64,000 nucleotides of DNA, from the NCBI GenBank assembly GCA_014526335.1, contig JACTAT010000297.1:346128-410127 (forward strand), in the 5' to 3' direction. The position numbers and the translations under genes were made by a program. This document shows, piece by piece, positions 21,521 through 33,424 of the stretch (position 1 is the first letter of the stretch; each line of letters begins with the position of its first letter). Below the pieces are notes generated by a model. That model did not search any database. It worked only from the letters and a program-made list of their open reading frames with translations, and was not told the origin of the DNA. Source of the stretch: Chrysaora quinquecirrha. Its lineage: Eukaryota; Cnidaria; Scyphozoa; Semaeostomeae; Pelagiidae.

Positions 21521-22140
21521 CAGTTTTCTCTCGGTATTTGAATTGCTGCTCTTATGAGGACATCAAAAATCATCGCAGACTCGGTGACTTTTTCTTATTG
21601 AACGGATATTCATCTCTACAAGTCTTATCTACAATGAGGCTAACATTGTATTTGTTGGCATTTATTTAGATTCATGGAGTCAATTTTAATTATGTAAAAT
21701 AGATAAATATCAAATATTCTTTATTTTCCCACTAGTACTCTTATACCAACCTTACATTCATCTTAGTACTTTTAGTCCTTCCTGGAATCCGTGTTGTTTA
21801 CGATGGGAAAAGGATTTTTTATTATATAGGATAGCCGTGATGCAGAAGCACATGATACATTACTCTTGTCTATGTACATAAGCCCTTAGATATCGAGTAA
21901 AAGAACAATTTGCCAAGAGAGAATATAGCTCATTTTTCATTGCAACACGATGTCTTTTATTTCTGACTTGCAATCCAAACAAAATAGCAAGCATTGGATC
22001 AGCATTTGGAGGCCTCCCTTTTTCCGTGTTGGTCATGTGATGGGTCCTGTGATTGTCATGGATCACGAGATAAACCTTTTAGCATCATGTGCTGTTTTTT
22101 TCCAATCAAATTCTTCTTGTGAAATAGAAGCTGGCTGATG
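21521..22140. other. Spacer, nothing recognised
   Basis: AT-rich sequence with no supported gene or repeat. It precedes a well-formed TATA promoter. Confidence 0.5.
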
Positions 22141-22179
22141 TCACGAGATTCTATCTCGAAGATTCTTTGTTCTTTTAAG

Positions 22180-22404
22180 ATTTTATTGGTTGGTTTTATA
22201 TTAAATTTTGTATTCTGAATTTTGATTGGCTTTTATTTTTAAAGTTTGGGCGTGTCATCCATGTGCTTTCCAGCAAATACTGGTATATAAATGCTGTGAA
22301 TGTGGACTTGGAGGTAATTTCACTTGGGAAAAGCTACAGCAAAGACAGAGTTCTCTGAAGTGTCATTCTCCATAGCATTGATCTCCATCTTGCTTACAGT
22401 AAGT
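22180..22404 (+). promoter_or_regulatory. TATA/CCAAT core promoter with a 5' leader and splice donor
   Basis: Inverted CCAAT boxes (ATTGGTTGG near 22185 and GATTGGC near 22224) lie upstream of a TATATAA box at 22284-22290. The expected start is near 22315, in CTTGGAGGTAATTTCACTTG. A GTAAGTAATCC donor follows at 22399. The presumed first intron contains the Harbinger insertion ~60 bp downstream. No first coding exon could be identified, so the gene it served is unknown. Confidence 0.5.
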
Positions 22405-22653
22405 AATCCTAAGAATATTCTTCCTCGAGCCTTTAATCTTAATTTGTAAACTATCGTTAAATTAAGGCCCTGTTACACGATGAGTTTTTACGTGAAACTT
22501 GCTTGCAACGGCATTGCAAGATAAGTTTCAGCTAACATTGCACCATGTAACATGTCTTTGAAATTTTGAGCAAAAGATCCGGAACTTGTCTGGCGACGTT
22601 GATCACCAGACCCCATCAAAAAGCGCGCCAGCATTTTAAATTGAAACTAAAAA

Positions 22654-23707
22654 ATGGCGGGCACCGAGTGTAGAAGACAAAAACGTGCAATTGCTGCCTT
22701 GTTGCTGCTCACAATAACAGACGACGAATTTGACAAGCCAGTTCCACGCCGAAGAAATCGTATTTTTTGGAGAAGAGAGTGGATAGCGAGAAGAAACTTG
22801 AGAGGCGCTTTCCATCAACTTTCAAAGGAACTGCAGCTTGAAGATGAAGTGGCCTACCGTGAATATTTTCGTATGAGTGGACAGAATTTTAGATATCTTA
22901 TTGATGCTGTGGGCTACGCAATCCAGAAGCAAGACACAGATATGAGAGAAAGCATAAAACCAGATGAAAGACTGGCAGTGACTCTCAGATATCTAGCCAC
23001 AGGTGAAACGTTCAAGTCGTTGCAATATAGTTTTTGTATTAGCCGAACATGCATCTCCTACATCATTGCAGAAACCTGCCAAGCAATATTTGATATATTA
23101 GGTCCAGAATACCTAAAGACACCATCGACTGAAGACGAGTGGATTTCTGTGTCCAAGAGGTTTGAAGATCGTTGGAACTTCCCAAATGGCATTGGAGCAA
23201 TAGATGGGAAAAGAATTCTTATTCAGCAACCTAGAAACTCTGGCTCAAGGTACTACGACTACAAAGGCCATAACAGCATCATTCTGACGGGCAGATGTTT
23301 GAGCTAATGGACGTGCATCTGATGGTGGTGTATGGCAAAGAAGTGACCTAAAAAGGCTATTAAGTTCAGACAACAATCCATTACATCTACCAGAATCCAA
23401 ACCACTTCCCAACAGATTAATGCCAGTTCCATATGTGCTAACTGGAGATGATGCTTTTGGGCTCACTGAGTACTTAATAAAGCCTTATCCACAAGCAAGC
23501 ATGACCCATGAACAGAGAATATACAACTATAGGTTATCTCGTATGAGGAGAATTTCTGAGAATTGCTTTGGCATTCTTGCAGCCCGCTGGAGAATATTTT
23601 GCTCACCCATGCTACTCGAGCCAGAGAAAATAAAGAATGTTGTTTTGGCAACACTCACCCTTCAGAACTTTCTGATAAGGTATAATTACTTGAAGTGTAT
23701 CATATAA
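22654..23707 (+). pseudogene. Harbinger DDE transposase (HARBI1-like), disabled
   Basis: It begins MAGTECRRQKRAIAALLLL. Motifs in order: FRMSGQNFRYLIDAVG, a helix-turn-helix-like stretch (RYLATGETFKSLQYSFCISR), IGAIDGKRILIQQP (first Asp codon 23203), ANGRASDGGVW (second Asp 23321), VPYVLTGDDAFGL and RRISENCFGILAARWRIF (Glu codon 23558). About 30 bases seem missing after GHNSIILT near 23285. GTT-TGA at 23300 puts a stop where a Gly codon is expected before ANGRASDGG. The rest of the frame is open to 23707. Family length is ~350-400 residues, and the remains account for nearly all of it. It nicks and joins DNA at the element's ends when active. Confidence 0.9.
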
Positions 23708-24129
23708 TATATAATATAAGATGTAATAGGCAATGGTCTTTTAAATATAATATTTGACAAGTTTGTTCCTTTTACCCATAAGGACTGATCTTGTCAACCA
23801 ATTCTGTTGACAATGAAGACAAGGTTACTGGTGAGGTAACACCTGGAAGTTGGAGATCCCAATCTCAGACTCCTTTGTAGAAAGATTATTTTCCTGAATG
23901 TAGCAACAATTATGCAAATTGGGCATGGAAGATACGAGAAGAGTTTAAAGAATATTTTCATAACGAAGGTGTGGTACCATGGCAGTGGAGACAATCTGGT
24001 ATTGATGGATGAAATTTTGTATCACATCAATCAAAACAGTAACATAACTAGTTCTATATTATGTGCTCCATATTATAGTATATCAAATTGTTTATAACTT
24101 CTGTACAACACTGTCATTTTTTTTTAATT

Positions 24130-25380
24130 TTAATTTTGAGTGTCCCATGAACTATCTGATGTCTGCATTTCATCTGACTGACAATCATAATTTGTGTCTA
24201 AAGAAGGAAAATTTACAAGATGTTGCTGCATATTTGTCCTCCTATTGGTGCTGTGGGGTGGCCCTTGCTGGATAGGGTAAGGTGTACTTGCATGATGTGG
24301 GACTGGGAAGGATGCTGATGGTAGTGTGTTGTAAGAGTGGTTATCCATACTCATCTCTGTATCAAACAATACGTCATTGATTTTCTTTTTGGCTATTGCT
24401 CTCTGCTTGCTGTTAAACCTTAACAAAGTTGCAACCACTACTCTGCCAAATGCTTCCATTTCTCCATCCCGATTAATGTGGTTTGTAGCAGGAGCTGGAG
24501 TCTTTAAAGCTTCTATTGCAGCTTGGTACATTTCCATCTTGGTTTTTTCCAACCCAGTTTGCTCCAACCTTTCTATTTGTTTTGTGCCTTTACATTTTCT
24601 TTTCCTTGGGATTGGTTCTGATTCATCTGTAGAAGCACCAAGTGTGCTTGTAGATGTATCAAGCTCAACATTCCCCTTGGTAAACATCATGCTGTCATAA
24701 TACTTCCATGTAGGTATGAACACCGCATCAGTGCCAGCTCCACTCTTTTGGCTTGCCTCGTGTCTTGTGCAGTTTTTGTTGAACTGCACTGTGAGAGAAT
24801 GCCACTGTCTTTTTATTTCTTCCTCTGTTTTGCCACTCAGCAGTTCACTGAGCTATCCCAATGTCACTTTCCTCTAGTCACGATTTCTGTAGTCTTTCAA
24901 ATTATGATCCCATAGAAATGTGTTTTCTTTATAGAAACTTATCAAAGTTTCAATATCCTCGTCTGACCACTTTTCCTCTTCTTTGCTGACAAGAGACTTC
25001 AGAATCTCATCTTTCATGAATTCCATCGAACCATATAAACTCCATTTGGGCTTATAGTCATTATTATCTTTAATTCTTTTAATCTCTCTCGTCATAGACG
25101 TTCGCAGACTGTGCAAGGTTTTCTTCACGGTCTCCGATGTTGTCCCGAAGGATTTGGCAAAAAATTCCATAGGATCGTTCCTCTTCTTTTTGTTGTGGTA
25201 TTCAGGAGCTCCAGTATTCCAAAGGTATGTGTGCTGTTTCGCAAGCTCAAGCAGTTTCTCTTTCTGTTTGATGACGAAAGCTTCTTTCCTTCCTCAAAAT
25301 AACCCTCTGCTACTTCTAATTCTTCTAAATCGCTGTCCATGTTGTCACTTTCCCTGTCCGCCATTTTCCTTTTTTGTTGA
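24130..25380 (-). pseudogene. Harbinger MADF/Myb-like DNA-binding protein, disabled
   Basis: It starts MADRESDNMDSDLEELEVAE near 25363. A one-base indel near 25258 moves the frame to one that reads KLLELAKQHTYLWNTGAPEY and then SFGTTSETVKKTLHSLRTSM, a MADF-type domain. A second MADF-like block, EEKWSDEDIETLISFYKENT followed by FLWDHNLKDYRNRD, is interrupted by in-frame TAG codons at 24874-24876 and 24853-24855. The frame then continues TEEEIKRQWHSL through TRHEASQKSGAGTDAVFIPT to a low-complexity tail ending at 24130. In Harbinger elements this protein helps nuclear import and end recognition by the nuclease. Confidence 0.85.
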
Positions 25381-25781
25381 GTGAATACACAGCTCTGATT
25401 GGTTACTGCCGTGAGGCATAGCAAAAAAGTTTCGAAGTTCAGGTTTCAAGGGGTGTTACACGATAATTCAAGAGAAAATCTCGATTTGATTTGTTGCGAG
25501 GCGTTGCCTGAGTAGAAGCAGGTTCTACTTTTCATGAAACTGCAACGCAATGATTGCAACAGAAATTCTTGCAATTTGATGTCCAATTTTGGGGTGTTAC
25601 ACGGTGGAATGACAAGCTGAAACTTATCTCGCAATGCCGTTGCAAGCAAGTTTCACGTAAAAACTCATCGTGTAACAGAGCCTTTAGTTGTCTGAAATTG
25701 AAGGCAGTATCGATTTGTCGCTTGATCATTCCTTTTTGAATTAGCAACACATCTTCATGTACTCTTTCATAACTTAAATTG

Positions 25782-25907
25782 GTCAGAAATTTAACACAAA
25801 AACGACATTTTTTAGTTTCGAAAACATGTTTCGATCATGATGATCACAGGATGATCGAAACATGTTTTCGAAACTAAAAAATGTCGTTTTTGTGTTAAAT
25901 CTCTGAC
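25782..25907. mobile_element. Near-perfect 126-bp hairpin element
   Basis: Arms of ~57 bp run from GTCAGAAATTTAACACAAAA to its complement TTTTGTGTTAAATCTCTGAC, with the inner segment CGAAAACATGTTTCGATCAT perfectly paired. The loop is ~12 bp (GATGATCACAGG). No target duplication is obvious. It may be a tiny MITE or the source of a small-RNA hairpin. It lies 98 bp beyond the Harbinger end. Confidence 0.8.
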
Positions 25908-26345
25908 AAGTTTGCTTATCTTACGATCTCAAAGAGGTCAGTGTTTTGCGACATGATCTACGTACTTTGAGTTAAACTACTGAAAAAGTATTTAGAACTC
26001 TGTCAAATTTTGATAGCGGTAAAAGTTGATAGTGTATAATAAAGTATCTGTTATTCGACATAATGCATAAAATTTTCTTTTAAGAATTGCCGCACTTAAA
26101 CAATCTTATACAAGTCCACGAAATTTTCACGGACGATATTTTGTCAGTTTGAAGAATTTAAGCAATTGCGGTTCCTTTGAGATCAAATCGTAAAAAGCTG
26201 TGTCATGTATCATTGTTGGGGATGATTAACTTGGAGATTTAAGCTATAAAGTCAGTAATAGTGTGTTTTTCTTGCATAGACTCGCATTGCGAGGAGTACC
26301 GAGATAGAATGTAGGGACATATAGGAGAGATTAAAGGAGTTTTAT
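25908..26345. other. Spacer, nothing recognised
   Basis: AT-rich sequence with no supported feature. It may contain the promoter and first exon of the micro-exon gene candidate that follows, but no TATA box or ATG exon stands out. Confidence 0.4.
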
Positions 26346-29300
26346 CCCAGTACTGTAAGGCTGTGTTGGTACTGCAATCTAGACTATTGAGAAAAACTGT
26401 ATTTATTTTGCTAATTTGTTATTCTCGTTTTGATGTTAGTCTCGGAGCATTAAACTACAACGTTTTCATGCACAAAAACCTTAAAGATATTCTAAATGGA
26501 GAAGGCTGCAAATCATTTCAAATAGGTAAGCTAAAGCCTATAGAGAATTGCAACTTTCCGGTAGCCTTGTAAATAGGAGAGAATCACCGAAAAAAAGAAT
26601 ACTGTACCTCAACAATCTTTAATACTGCCCTTTCCATAATTTCCTTAATTATTAAATTTTAGTGACCTTACATGAACCTACTCAGGCAACTCTATTTTCC
26701 CTAAATAACTCTGTCCATGAACTTTAAGCAATTTGTGTTGTTCATTTGAGCACCTTAAAAGATTTGACCGTGAAAAATCACTGGGGTGAAATTCTACACC
26801 CTCGATCATCTTACCCGATCAAATCCCTCATAAGTTCTCACACTTTAACACTTTAATCAGTACAGAATCAGCATCGCAAGAACTAAGCGTAAAAATTTTC
26901 CTCAAAACTACAAAGAAGGTGCTGAATTCGAATCTGAAGTCGAAATTTCTCTATGATCTTATTTTCAATTTTTTTGAAAACGAGGGCCTTAGTTGAAATG
27001 GGCTATAATGAATGGATTCCCAAGAATAGAACCCACAGGTGGCCCAGAGTGTGAATTTTGACAGAACAATAATTTGAAAAATTTTATTCCTTTATCACAT
27101 TGTAATACCTGTGTGTTTTGCTTGTTGTAACTCTTTTTTGTCGATGTTTTATTGAATTAAATTCTTTTTCTCACTCCATCTGAACACAATGTTTTTTATT
27201 TGCTCATGTCATATTGCCCCCGATTCCTGCTAGTGCATATTAAATGTTCCTCATTTATCGAACTAAAGTCCCACATACTTTCACCTTCTCCCAAATCCCT
27301 ATATTTATCATGAATGTTCTCCCGCTTTTCCTGTTCAAAAACTATTCAATTCAAAATTTGATCGACAAAAATGTATCATTTTGTCTTGTGGAAATCTTCA
27401 GATAGGAATATCTCTTGTTGTATTTATAAGCCTCTGTCTGTCTAACATTTTATGTTATGCGATATTTACGCAACTATAATTTTCCTTTCATAGAGATCGA
27501 AAGATATTTGAAAATGAAAAATAAGAAGTCATTTGTAATAAGTAAGTAAACACCTCCGGTAAACGTTGTGTTGCAAAAATGCCTTCCAATAGACTGAATC
27601 CATTTCAGGTCACATGATCATACACACAAACTGGTATAAGCAAGGTTAGTACAAGATACGGTTGGAGTGGAGATTCCAGACATTTCCCTATTTGACAAAT
27701 GCAATGCTAAAATGAGACCATTTTCCGTAGGTAACGAAAAACTACCCCTTGAACAAAGGTCACTTATTCAACAAGATCAACCATTTTTTTATCAACCATC
27801 CAACTCTTATTATATGATACTAATTGGTAAGAAAGTGTTATCTCTGATTAAAAATTTTGCCAGAGAAGAAATAATATTTATTTTAATTCACGTATTCTGC
27901 TGAGTTGTCTTCACTTGAACTGAAAAAGACTTGGTCACTTATTTAAAATTCTTTTTGACAGGTGAAAGAGCAGTTGAGGATGAGCAAGATGGACACGTGA
28001 AAGGTAAAATTGCCATTAAGGAACATAGCTACATTTTCTTAGAATTCCGACGAATGAAGACAAACCAGATCTTTTGAATAACAATTTAAAACGAATTCTT
28101 ATTACATATACCAACTTACTATCATCTTTGACTTACGTCTGCATTGAGAAGCATTACAATACCGCAAGGCAGTGTCCGTCTGTTCATTAACCTAGGCCTT
28201 TAGCATTCTAGTCTGAAACATCTCCAATCGCATATTTTGCTTTCCCCTCTTGTTTTTCAACACTCTTCTTGCAGGATAGGAACGGCACATGCGTCTTCTA
28301 TGCACAAAGTGCCTGGATCTTTCAACCTTTGCAATCATCACGTCAATACCTAGAAAGAAATGTTGCTCTCAAATCCCAATATTTTGCTGATTAATTGTCA
28401 TCCCAAGGTAAATAATAGTACCAGTGACTTCAATAATTTCAGTAACATCTCTATCAAGCCCCTGGTATTTTTGGACTCTTTGTTTAGGGAGACTTCTTAT
28501 ATAGTGGGGCTTATAGGAGAGGATGGCTTGGTAAAAATAAATGCTAATTCAGCGTTTTGTTAATCAAGAACAAGGTTATAAACATTAGAAATGGTCAATG
28601 CGCTCTTTAGCAATTTTGCTCGAAAACCCGATATTTGATTGATTAATGGTCATTTCATGGGAAATAATGGTACTAGTAACTTCACAACTGCTTAAAGTTA
28701 CCTAAAAAGCTCTATAAAGCCATCTGGGATTTTTCTCGGAGTTGAAGACGGATGTCACTAACATAAGAAATGGACGACATAACAACGTTTGACCGTATCA
28801 CAGGAAATTTGTAGTTACATATTGGAAATGTCTAACACATTCCAATTAAATTTGGATTCAATTCCATACATTAACTACTGAGTTGTCAAGTGCCAAAAAG
28901 AAGGCTCAAAGATTCAAGAGTACAGATACATTGAGGAGTGGGGTTTCAAGGGGCTTATGAAAGAGAGATTAATGATCGAGTTGAACGGTATTATAATTTA
29001 TTTGTCATTTAATTGTTGGTTATCTCTGTGTTAGTGACAATGGAGTTTCCAGAGGAAAGCGAGGAATCAGAAACATCTCCAGATGCTTCAGAGAATGAAA
29101 ATGCAGGTAATATGATTTACGATATTTCCGAAATACATTATGACAATGCCAGTTTTCTTTATAAAAGCGCATGAAATATTAAAAAAAAACTGGGAAACCA
29201 GGCTCAATGAACGTGGCCTTATTGTATAGAACTGGGCTTCAATCTATTTTGTGAGGACAGAAAAGCCCTCAATGGTTGGAGTTACAAGATGAAATAATCG

Positions 29301-31055
29301 CATTGCAGCATAGAACGTAACATGCGCTTGTACGTATTGGCAAAATTTCTCTGCTCTATTTTGCCATTGTTTGTAGAGATTAAAATTATTTCGCTTTTTA
29401 CAAGAACAAAACTTAGATCTGCAGTTTTGCTGTACTTATCTTCCGCAAACTTATTGAAATGTCTGACCCTCTTCTGTAAACAGTTCCTCATGATAACGAG
29501 GACTTTCCAAATTTTCTATAGAAGATCTCAATAGAAAATTCCATTCCGGTTATTTTAACACGGAGTAAATGGAAATTTAAAAAATCTCTGCTATGTGATT
29601 GGTTTGTAGGTCCTATAATGCTTGTAATCAACAGAAAAATCCGAATAACTTGAGGCAGTCTCCTTTAAGCATCTCTTCACAATTCGTGCTTGATCGTTTT
29701 TCTTTTTATCTAACGAAATTGACAGGAGATCCTCTAGTTTCAAACCTAAATTCACTTTCTTGATTCACTTGTTTTAACCAAGTATCCTACAAGGGACAGG
29801 GATCTTGCTGTCGGTCAATTAAGGCAAGGATGGAGTAGCAACAAACAATTGCGCGTATCATTGAATTAACTTTTACAGATAGTATCATTAAATCAACATC
29901 TGATCCTCTCGCCGCTTATCGCACAGCAACTCGCCCATTTCGAGGAATTGTTTAATGAAAACAGCAGTAAGATTTAAATTTCCCAATTTCGACCTTGCTG
30001 ATGGCTGACAATGATCGTTGTTTTAATTTTTTCTTTGGTAACAGACAAGATAGATGCATTTATTAACAGTACAATAGAATAGCATAGTAGCCTGTTTAGC
30101 AATGGAATTCGTGTTGCACGCTTGGGAAGCGTGCTTGACAGTAGCCAGGGTATATAAGGTTATCAAGACGTGCAGATCTTCACAGGTCGATAGCAAGTTA
30201 TCATATAGTTGAGGTTCCCTCCCACCCCACCCTGAACTTTATGTTAGATGAGCTAATCTTCAACTTGTACACCTTTTCACAAATCTTGCTAGACTGACCT
30301 CACTACTTGCTTGCATGTTGTTTAGCTAATAAATTAAGTTATTTTCGTTTTAATGAAATGAATTAGAAAGTAATAGAAAAGGTTGGAAGTGGGAAAAAGC
30401 TAAATAAGAATTTTCAGGAGCATTATGACAGAGATAATAATACTTATTCAACAACGATCTTCACAAATTATGCTATCCTTTATATATATGCTGAAAACAT
30501 TGTTGGAATGGTATTATAGCTGACCAAAACATTTTATCCTAGACGCTGAAGAAATAGAAAAGGAGGAAAAGGAAATACTGAAGCAAGGAATACAAGAAAC
30601 AGAGCAGAAAGGTACGCAAAAGCATTTCATTACTTTTCTCTAGTAGCGTTTACAACTACAATCCAAAAGAATGTCAAGCTAAAGATACAGAGACTTAGTT
30701 TTGCTTGATACTATTTTGAACTCATTTTGGTAGGGAGAACAAAACTCGAAATAGCATTGTCATGTTATTAAACTATTCTTAAGTCTGCATTTAGATACTA
30801 ATAATACGTGAAATGGCATTAATAGAAGAGAATACATTATATACATTCTTACGTATGCGTATGAAAGTTCATGATAAGAAATGAAAGCTGCTTGTGTTTT
30901 GTTAATTCTTGTTGAATCCATAATCTTACTAATTTCTTTTGTAATTTTTAGGCAAAACAGATGAAATGGTCTCGAAACTGGTCTTTGAAATGGAAAAAGG
31001 CAACGTATCAGAGGCTAAGAAGGTCTGTTTAGAAAAATTGCCTTTTCTTCATTGA
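26346..31055 (+). CDS. Candidate multi-exon gene of short phase-1 exons, product unknown
   Basis: A series of short open segments between GT-AG signals, all phase 1 at both ends: ~26350-26525 (hydrophobic TVFILLICY, then LNYNVFMHKNLKDILNGEG), 27494-27541 (EIERYLKMKNKKSFVI), perhaps 27609-27644, ~27680-27826 (DISLFDKCNAKMRPFSVGNE), 27962-28003 (GERAVEDEQDGHVK), perhaps 28901-28987 (EGSKIQEYRYIEEWGFKGLM), 29035-29106 (VTMEFPEESEESETSPDASE), 30543-30611 (DAEEIEKEEKEILKQGIQET) and 30952-31055 (GKTDEMVSKLVFEMEKGN to a stop). The later exons are acidic and helical. The first has a signal- or anchor-like hydrophobic run. No ATG exon is certain. No family is recognised. Confidence 0.45.
30116..30185 (+). 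promoter_or_regulatory. TATA promoter with a CACGCTT/AAGCGTG palindrome
   Basis: The 19-bp palindrome GCACGCTTGGGAAGCGTGC (30116-30134) is followed by CCAGGGTATATAAGG, with TATATAAG at 30151-30158. The expected start is near 30182, in GCAGATCTTCACAGG. It lies inside a presumed intron of the micro-exon gene and could drive a shorter transcript carrying only the last two exons. Promoter function is inferred from motif spacing. Confidence 0.5.
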
Positions 31056-33390
31056 CGATAAAGTTCTGCATCATTACTTATTATCCAGTGGGGCATAATT
31101 ATGGTCAACTGTACAATCAAATGCCTGGATGAAAGAATTCTCGCGTTCATTGAAAGGCATGCTTTTAAGTAATCAGCCGTGCAGCAGTAGTTACAGCTTA
31201 CTATACAACTCACTTTCGAAGTAAAGCAAAACAAAATGCTACGAAACACAGCAAAATCTAGCGAAATAGTGCGAACTCATTGAATAGAGGACTGAGAAAT
31301 TTAACTTCATGAAAATTGATAGCAAAAAATCTGGGTATAAGCTTATGAATAGCCAATTGTCAATAGTTTTGCTAGTGCTAGACATGTTGCAAATAATAAA
31401 AAACCGACTTGTGTAATCTATGACGAAAGTTCAATTTAAAGCCGTGAAAATGACCATCAATGGATTGTGTTAACAAGCTTGCCCCTTTCAAAAAAAGTGC
31501 AGCCTTTCTTTAAATTCTATAAAAGAAAAAACTCTCGCTGTTTATCTGTACATGGCTTATTTTCAGGCATGTTATATTTTGTCAACAATGCGAGGGCCTA
31601 GTCTATTTGTTGCGGGTGAATGGCTCCAAAAATTAGGAAAAAAATTAAACATTTTCTAAAACCACTTCCTCAAAAGTCAATTCTCGCCTATATTCTGGCC
31701 TAAGTCGAAAAAGGAAAGTCGCATTCAGAAACAGCTGAATTAACTTAGGATAGTAGCTGCCATAGCCGTTTTTGTGTGGAGGGGGAGGGGGATAAATAAT
31801 TAAATGTCGCCAATGCTCCCTCGACCAAAACTGTGTCTCTTTTGACTTTATGCTGAAACTTGGTGATGACATATTGAGTATTTCAATATTTGCCTATTAA
31901 AGGGCATGTTTAACATGATAAGAAAAAGAAAATTTATGATTTTGAACCATGTAAAATTTCAGGCACATGTAAATGATAATCAGCGAAATCTGGTAATAAG
32001 CTTGGCCCCTTTTAACAAACGCTGTAGTCTTCCATTTTGTAACCTTTCCTATTTTTCTTTATATTTAACATATCACCTATGATAACAAACGACAGACTTC
32101 TATGATCTATTAAGAAAGTTCAGTAAACTCCGGATATAAGCTTGCTTGCCCACCCTCACCCTGTGAACAAACTACATGGTTTTATTTTTTTAGAATTTTT
32201 CAATCGGTTTTATTATGCCTAACATGTTTAAAATTGAAAATTATGTTTTTGTTCAATTTAATTCCGGTGGAAGTAGCAATCAATGTACTCCTCGACTTCG
32301 GAGTATTTCTTTTCATTTCGCTTCATTTCTTTACTATAATTCGCACACCATAAAATTATAATCAACGAAAGTAGGCAAGGGTTACTGTGCTGACCTTCAT
32401 TTAGAACCCGTCTAACAGCTCCAGAACAATATACTGTAAAAGCTGACGTCCTGTTAGAACTGAGCAAATGGTGGTACTTCATTATAAGATGCAGTATAAA
32501 ATCAGCATAACATGAATTATTGTTAATGAGGGAGGAATTCTTTGTAGAAGATTTACCATATCGTTTCCCAGAGTTGTCACTTTCTGTCAGTTTCTCAGCA
32601 GTTTATATGGATAAGAATAAATATGAATATCTTCCGGAACTGAGCGAATCATCATCAAAAACATTTATATAAAAAACTCATTGAAAACTGTTAACTGGTG
32701 TATGGTGTAAAATGCTCAGAAATTAAATTGTCTAATCCCTGTTGTTTGATTTGTTATCTCGTGACTTGCTTTTTTCAACAAACAGCTGTTGAATGTTTCT
32801 ACTGTCGTGAAATTTTTGCACTAAATAAAATGAGAGCTACTTTGTAAGAAACTTTCCTCGTTTCAACGGTTCTTCTTTAAGGAGCTTAAGAAGCTAAATC
32901 TGAGCTTTAAGGTCCTTATAAAAATATAAAAATAGTTTTTTTGAGTTTCCAAAAGTGGCAAAAGTATTCTAATGACTTTCGATTAAAAAACATTAACCAT
33001 TTTTGCATTTCGTGAAAAATTGATAAAAAATCATGAAGCATTGCCTTGTAAATTCTGTGCAAAATATTTTAAGAGTTGTCTTTAAAGCCCATGATCAAAG
33101 TTTTGAAGTGTGCCATATTCATGTCCGCATTTTCAGCAATGAGGCTTTTCGATTTGTTCGACAATCTTTAGATAAATTTGAGCACAGTAGAGCTTATTGC
33201 TTTTGCTGAAATGACTTTCTCATTCAACAACTTTTGTTGGTGTGTGAAATTCATGTCCGCAATTTAAGAAACTGCCATACAGCTGATTACAAAAGTGAGG
33301 ACATTGCGTCTTTACAACCTGTTGATGCTTATAGCTGCTCAGCTGAATAATAATGCAACACGTACTTTTACCGTCTTTGTTTTCTCCCTC
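31056..33390. other. Long AT-rich non-coding stretch
   Basis: No gene, tandem repeat or inverted-repeat element that I can support. It contains scattered AT-rich runs and phrases such as AAGCTTGCCCCTTT and AAGCTTGGCCCCTTTTAACA (near 31480 and 32000), whose partial repetition hints at an old dispersed repeat. Confidence 0.45.
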
Positions 33391-33424
33391 AGCTTTTTGA
33401 AGGTTGGGCAACAACGAATGCCAG

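Larger units (their letters stand above)
22465..25683. mobile_element. Harbinger-superfamily DNA transposon, 3.2 kb
   Basis: Terminal inverted repeats of 69 bp at 22465-22533 and 25615-25683 differ at only two positions. They begin AGG(C/T)C and contain TGTTACACGATGAGTTTTTA. A TTA target duplication stands at 22462-22464 and 25684-25686, as expected for Harbinger. It carries the two standard genes: a DDE nuclease on + (22654-23707) and a MADF/Myb-like protein on - (24130-25380). Both carry inactivating lesions although the ends are almost intact. Confidence 0.93.

Noticed and set aside
24377..24700. Plus-strand hydrophobic ORF within the Harbinger
   Set aside because: Antisense shadow of the MADF-protein tail.
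27681..27826. Independent gene starting at a GTG near 27667
   Set aside because: There is no ATG. Splice signals and phase fit an internal exon of the micro-exon chain better.
31645..31872. Minus-strand ORF with a proline run (PPPPP)
   Set aside because: It arises from a GTGGAGGGGGAGGGGG tract. No splice or sequence support.
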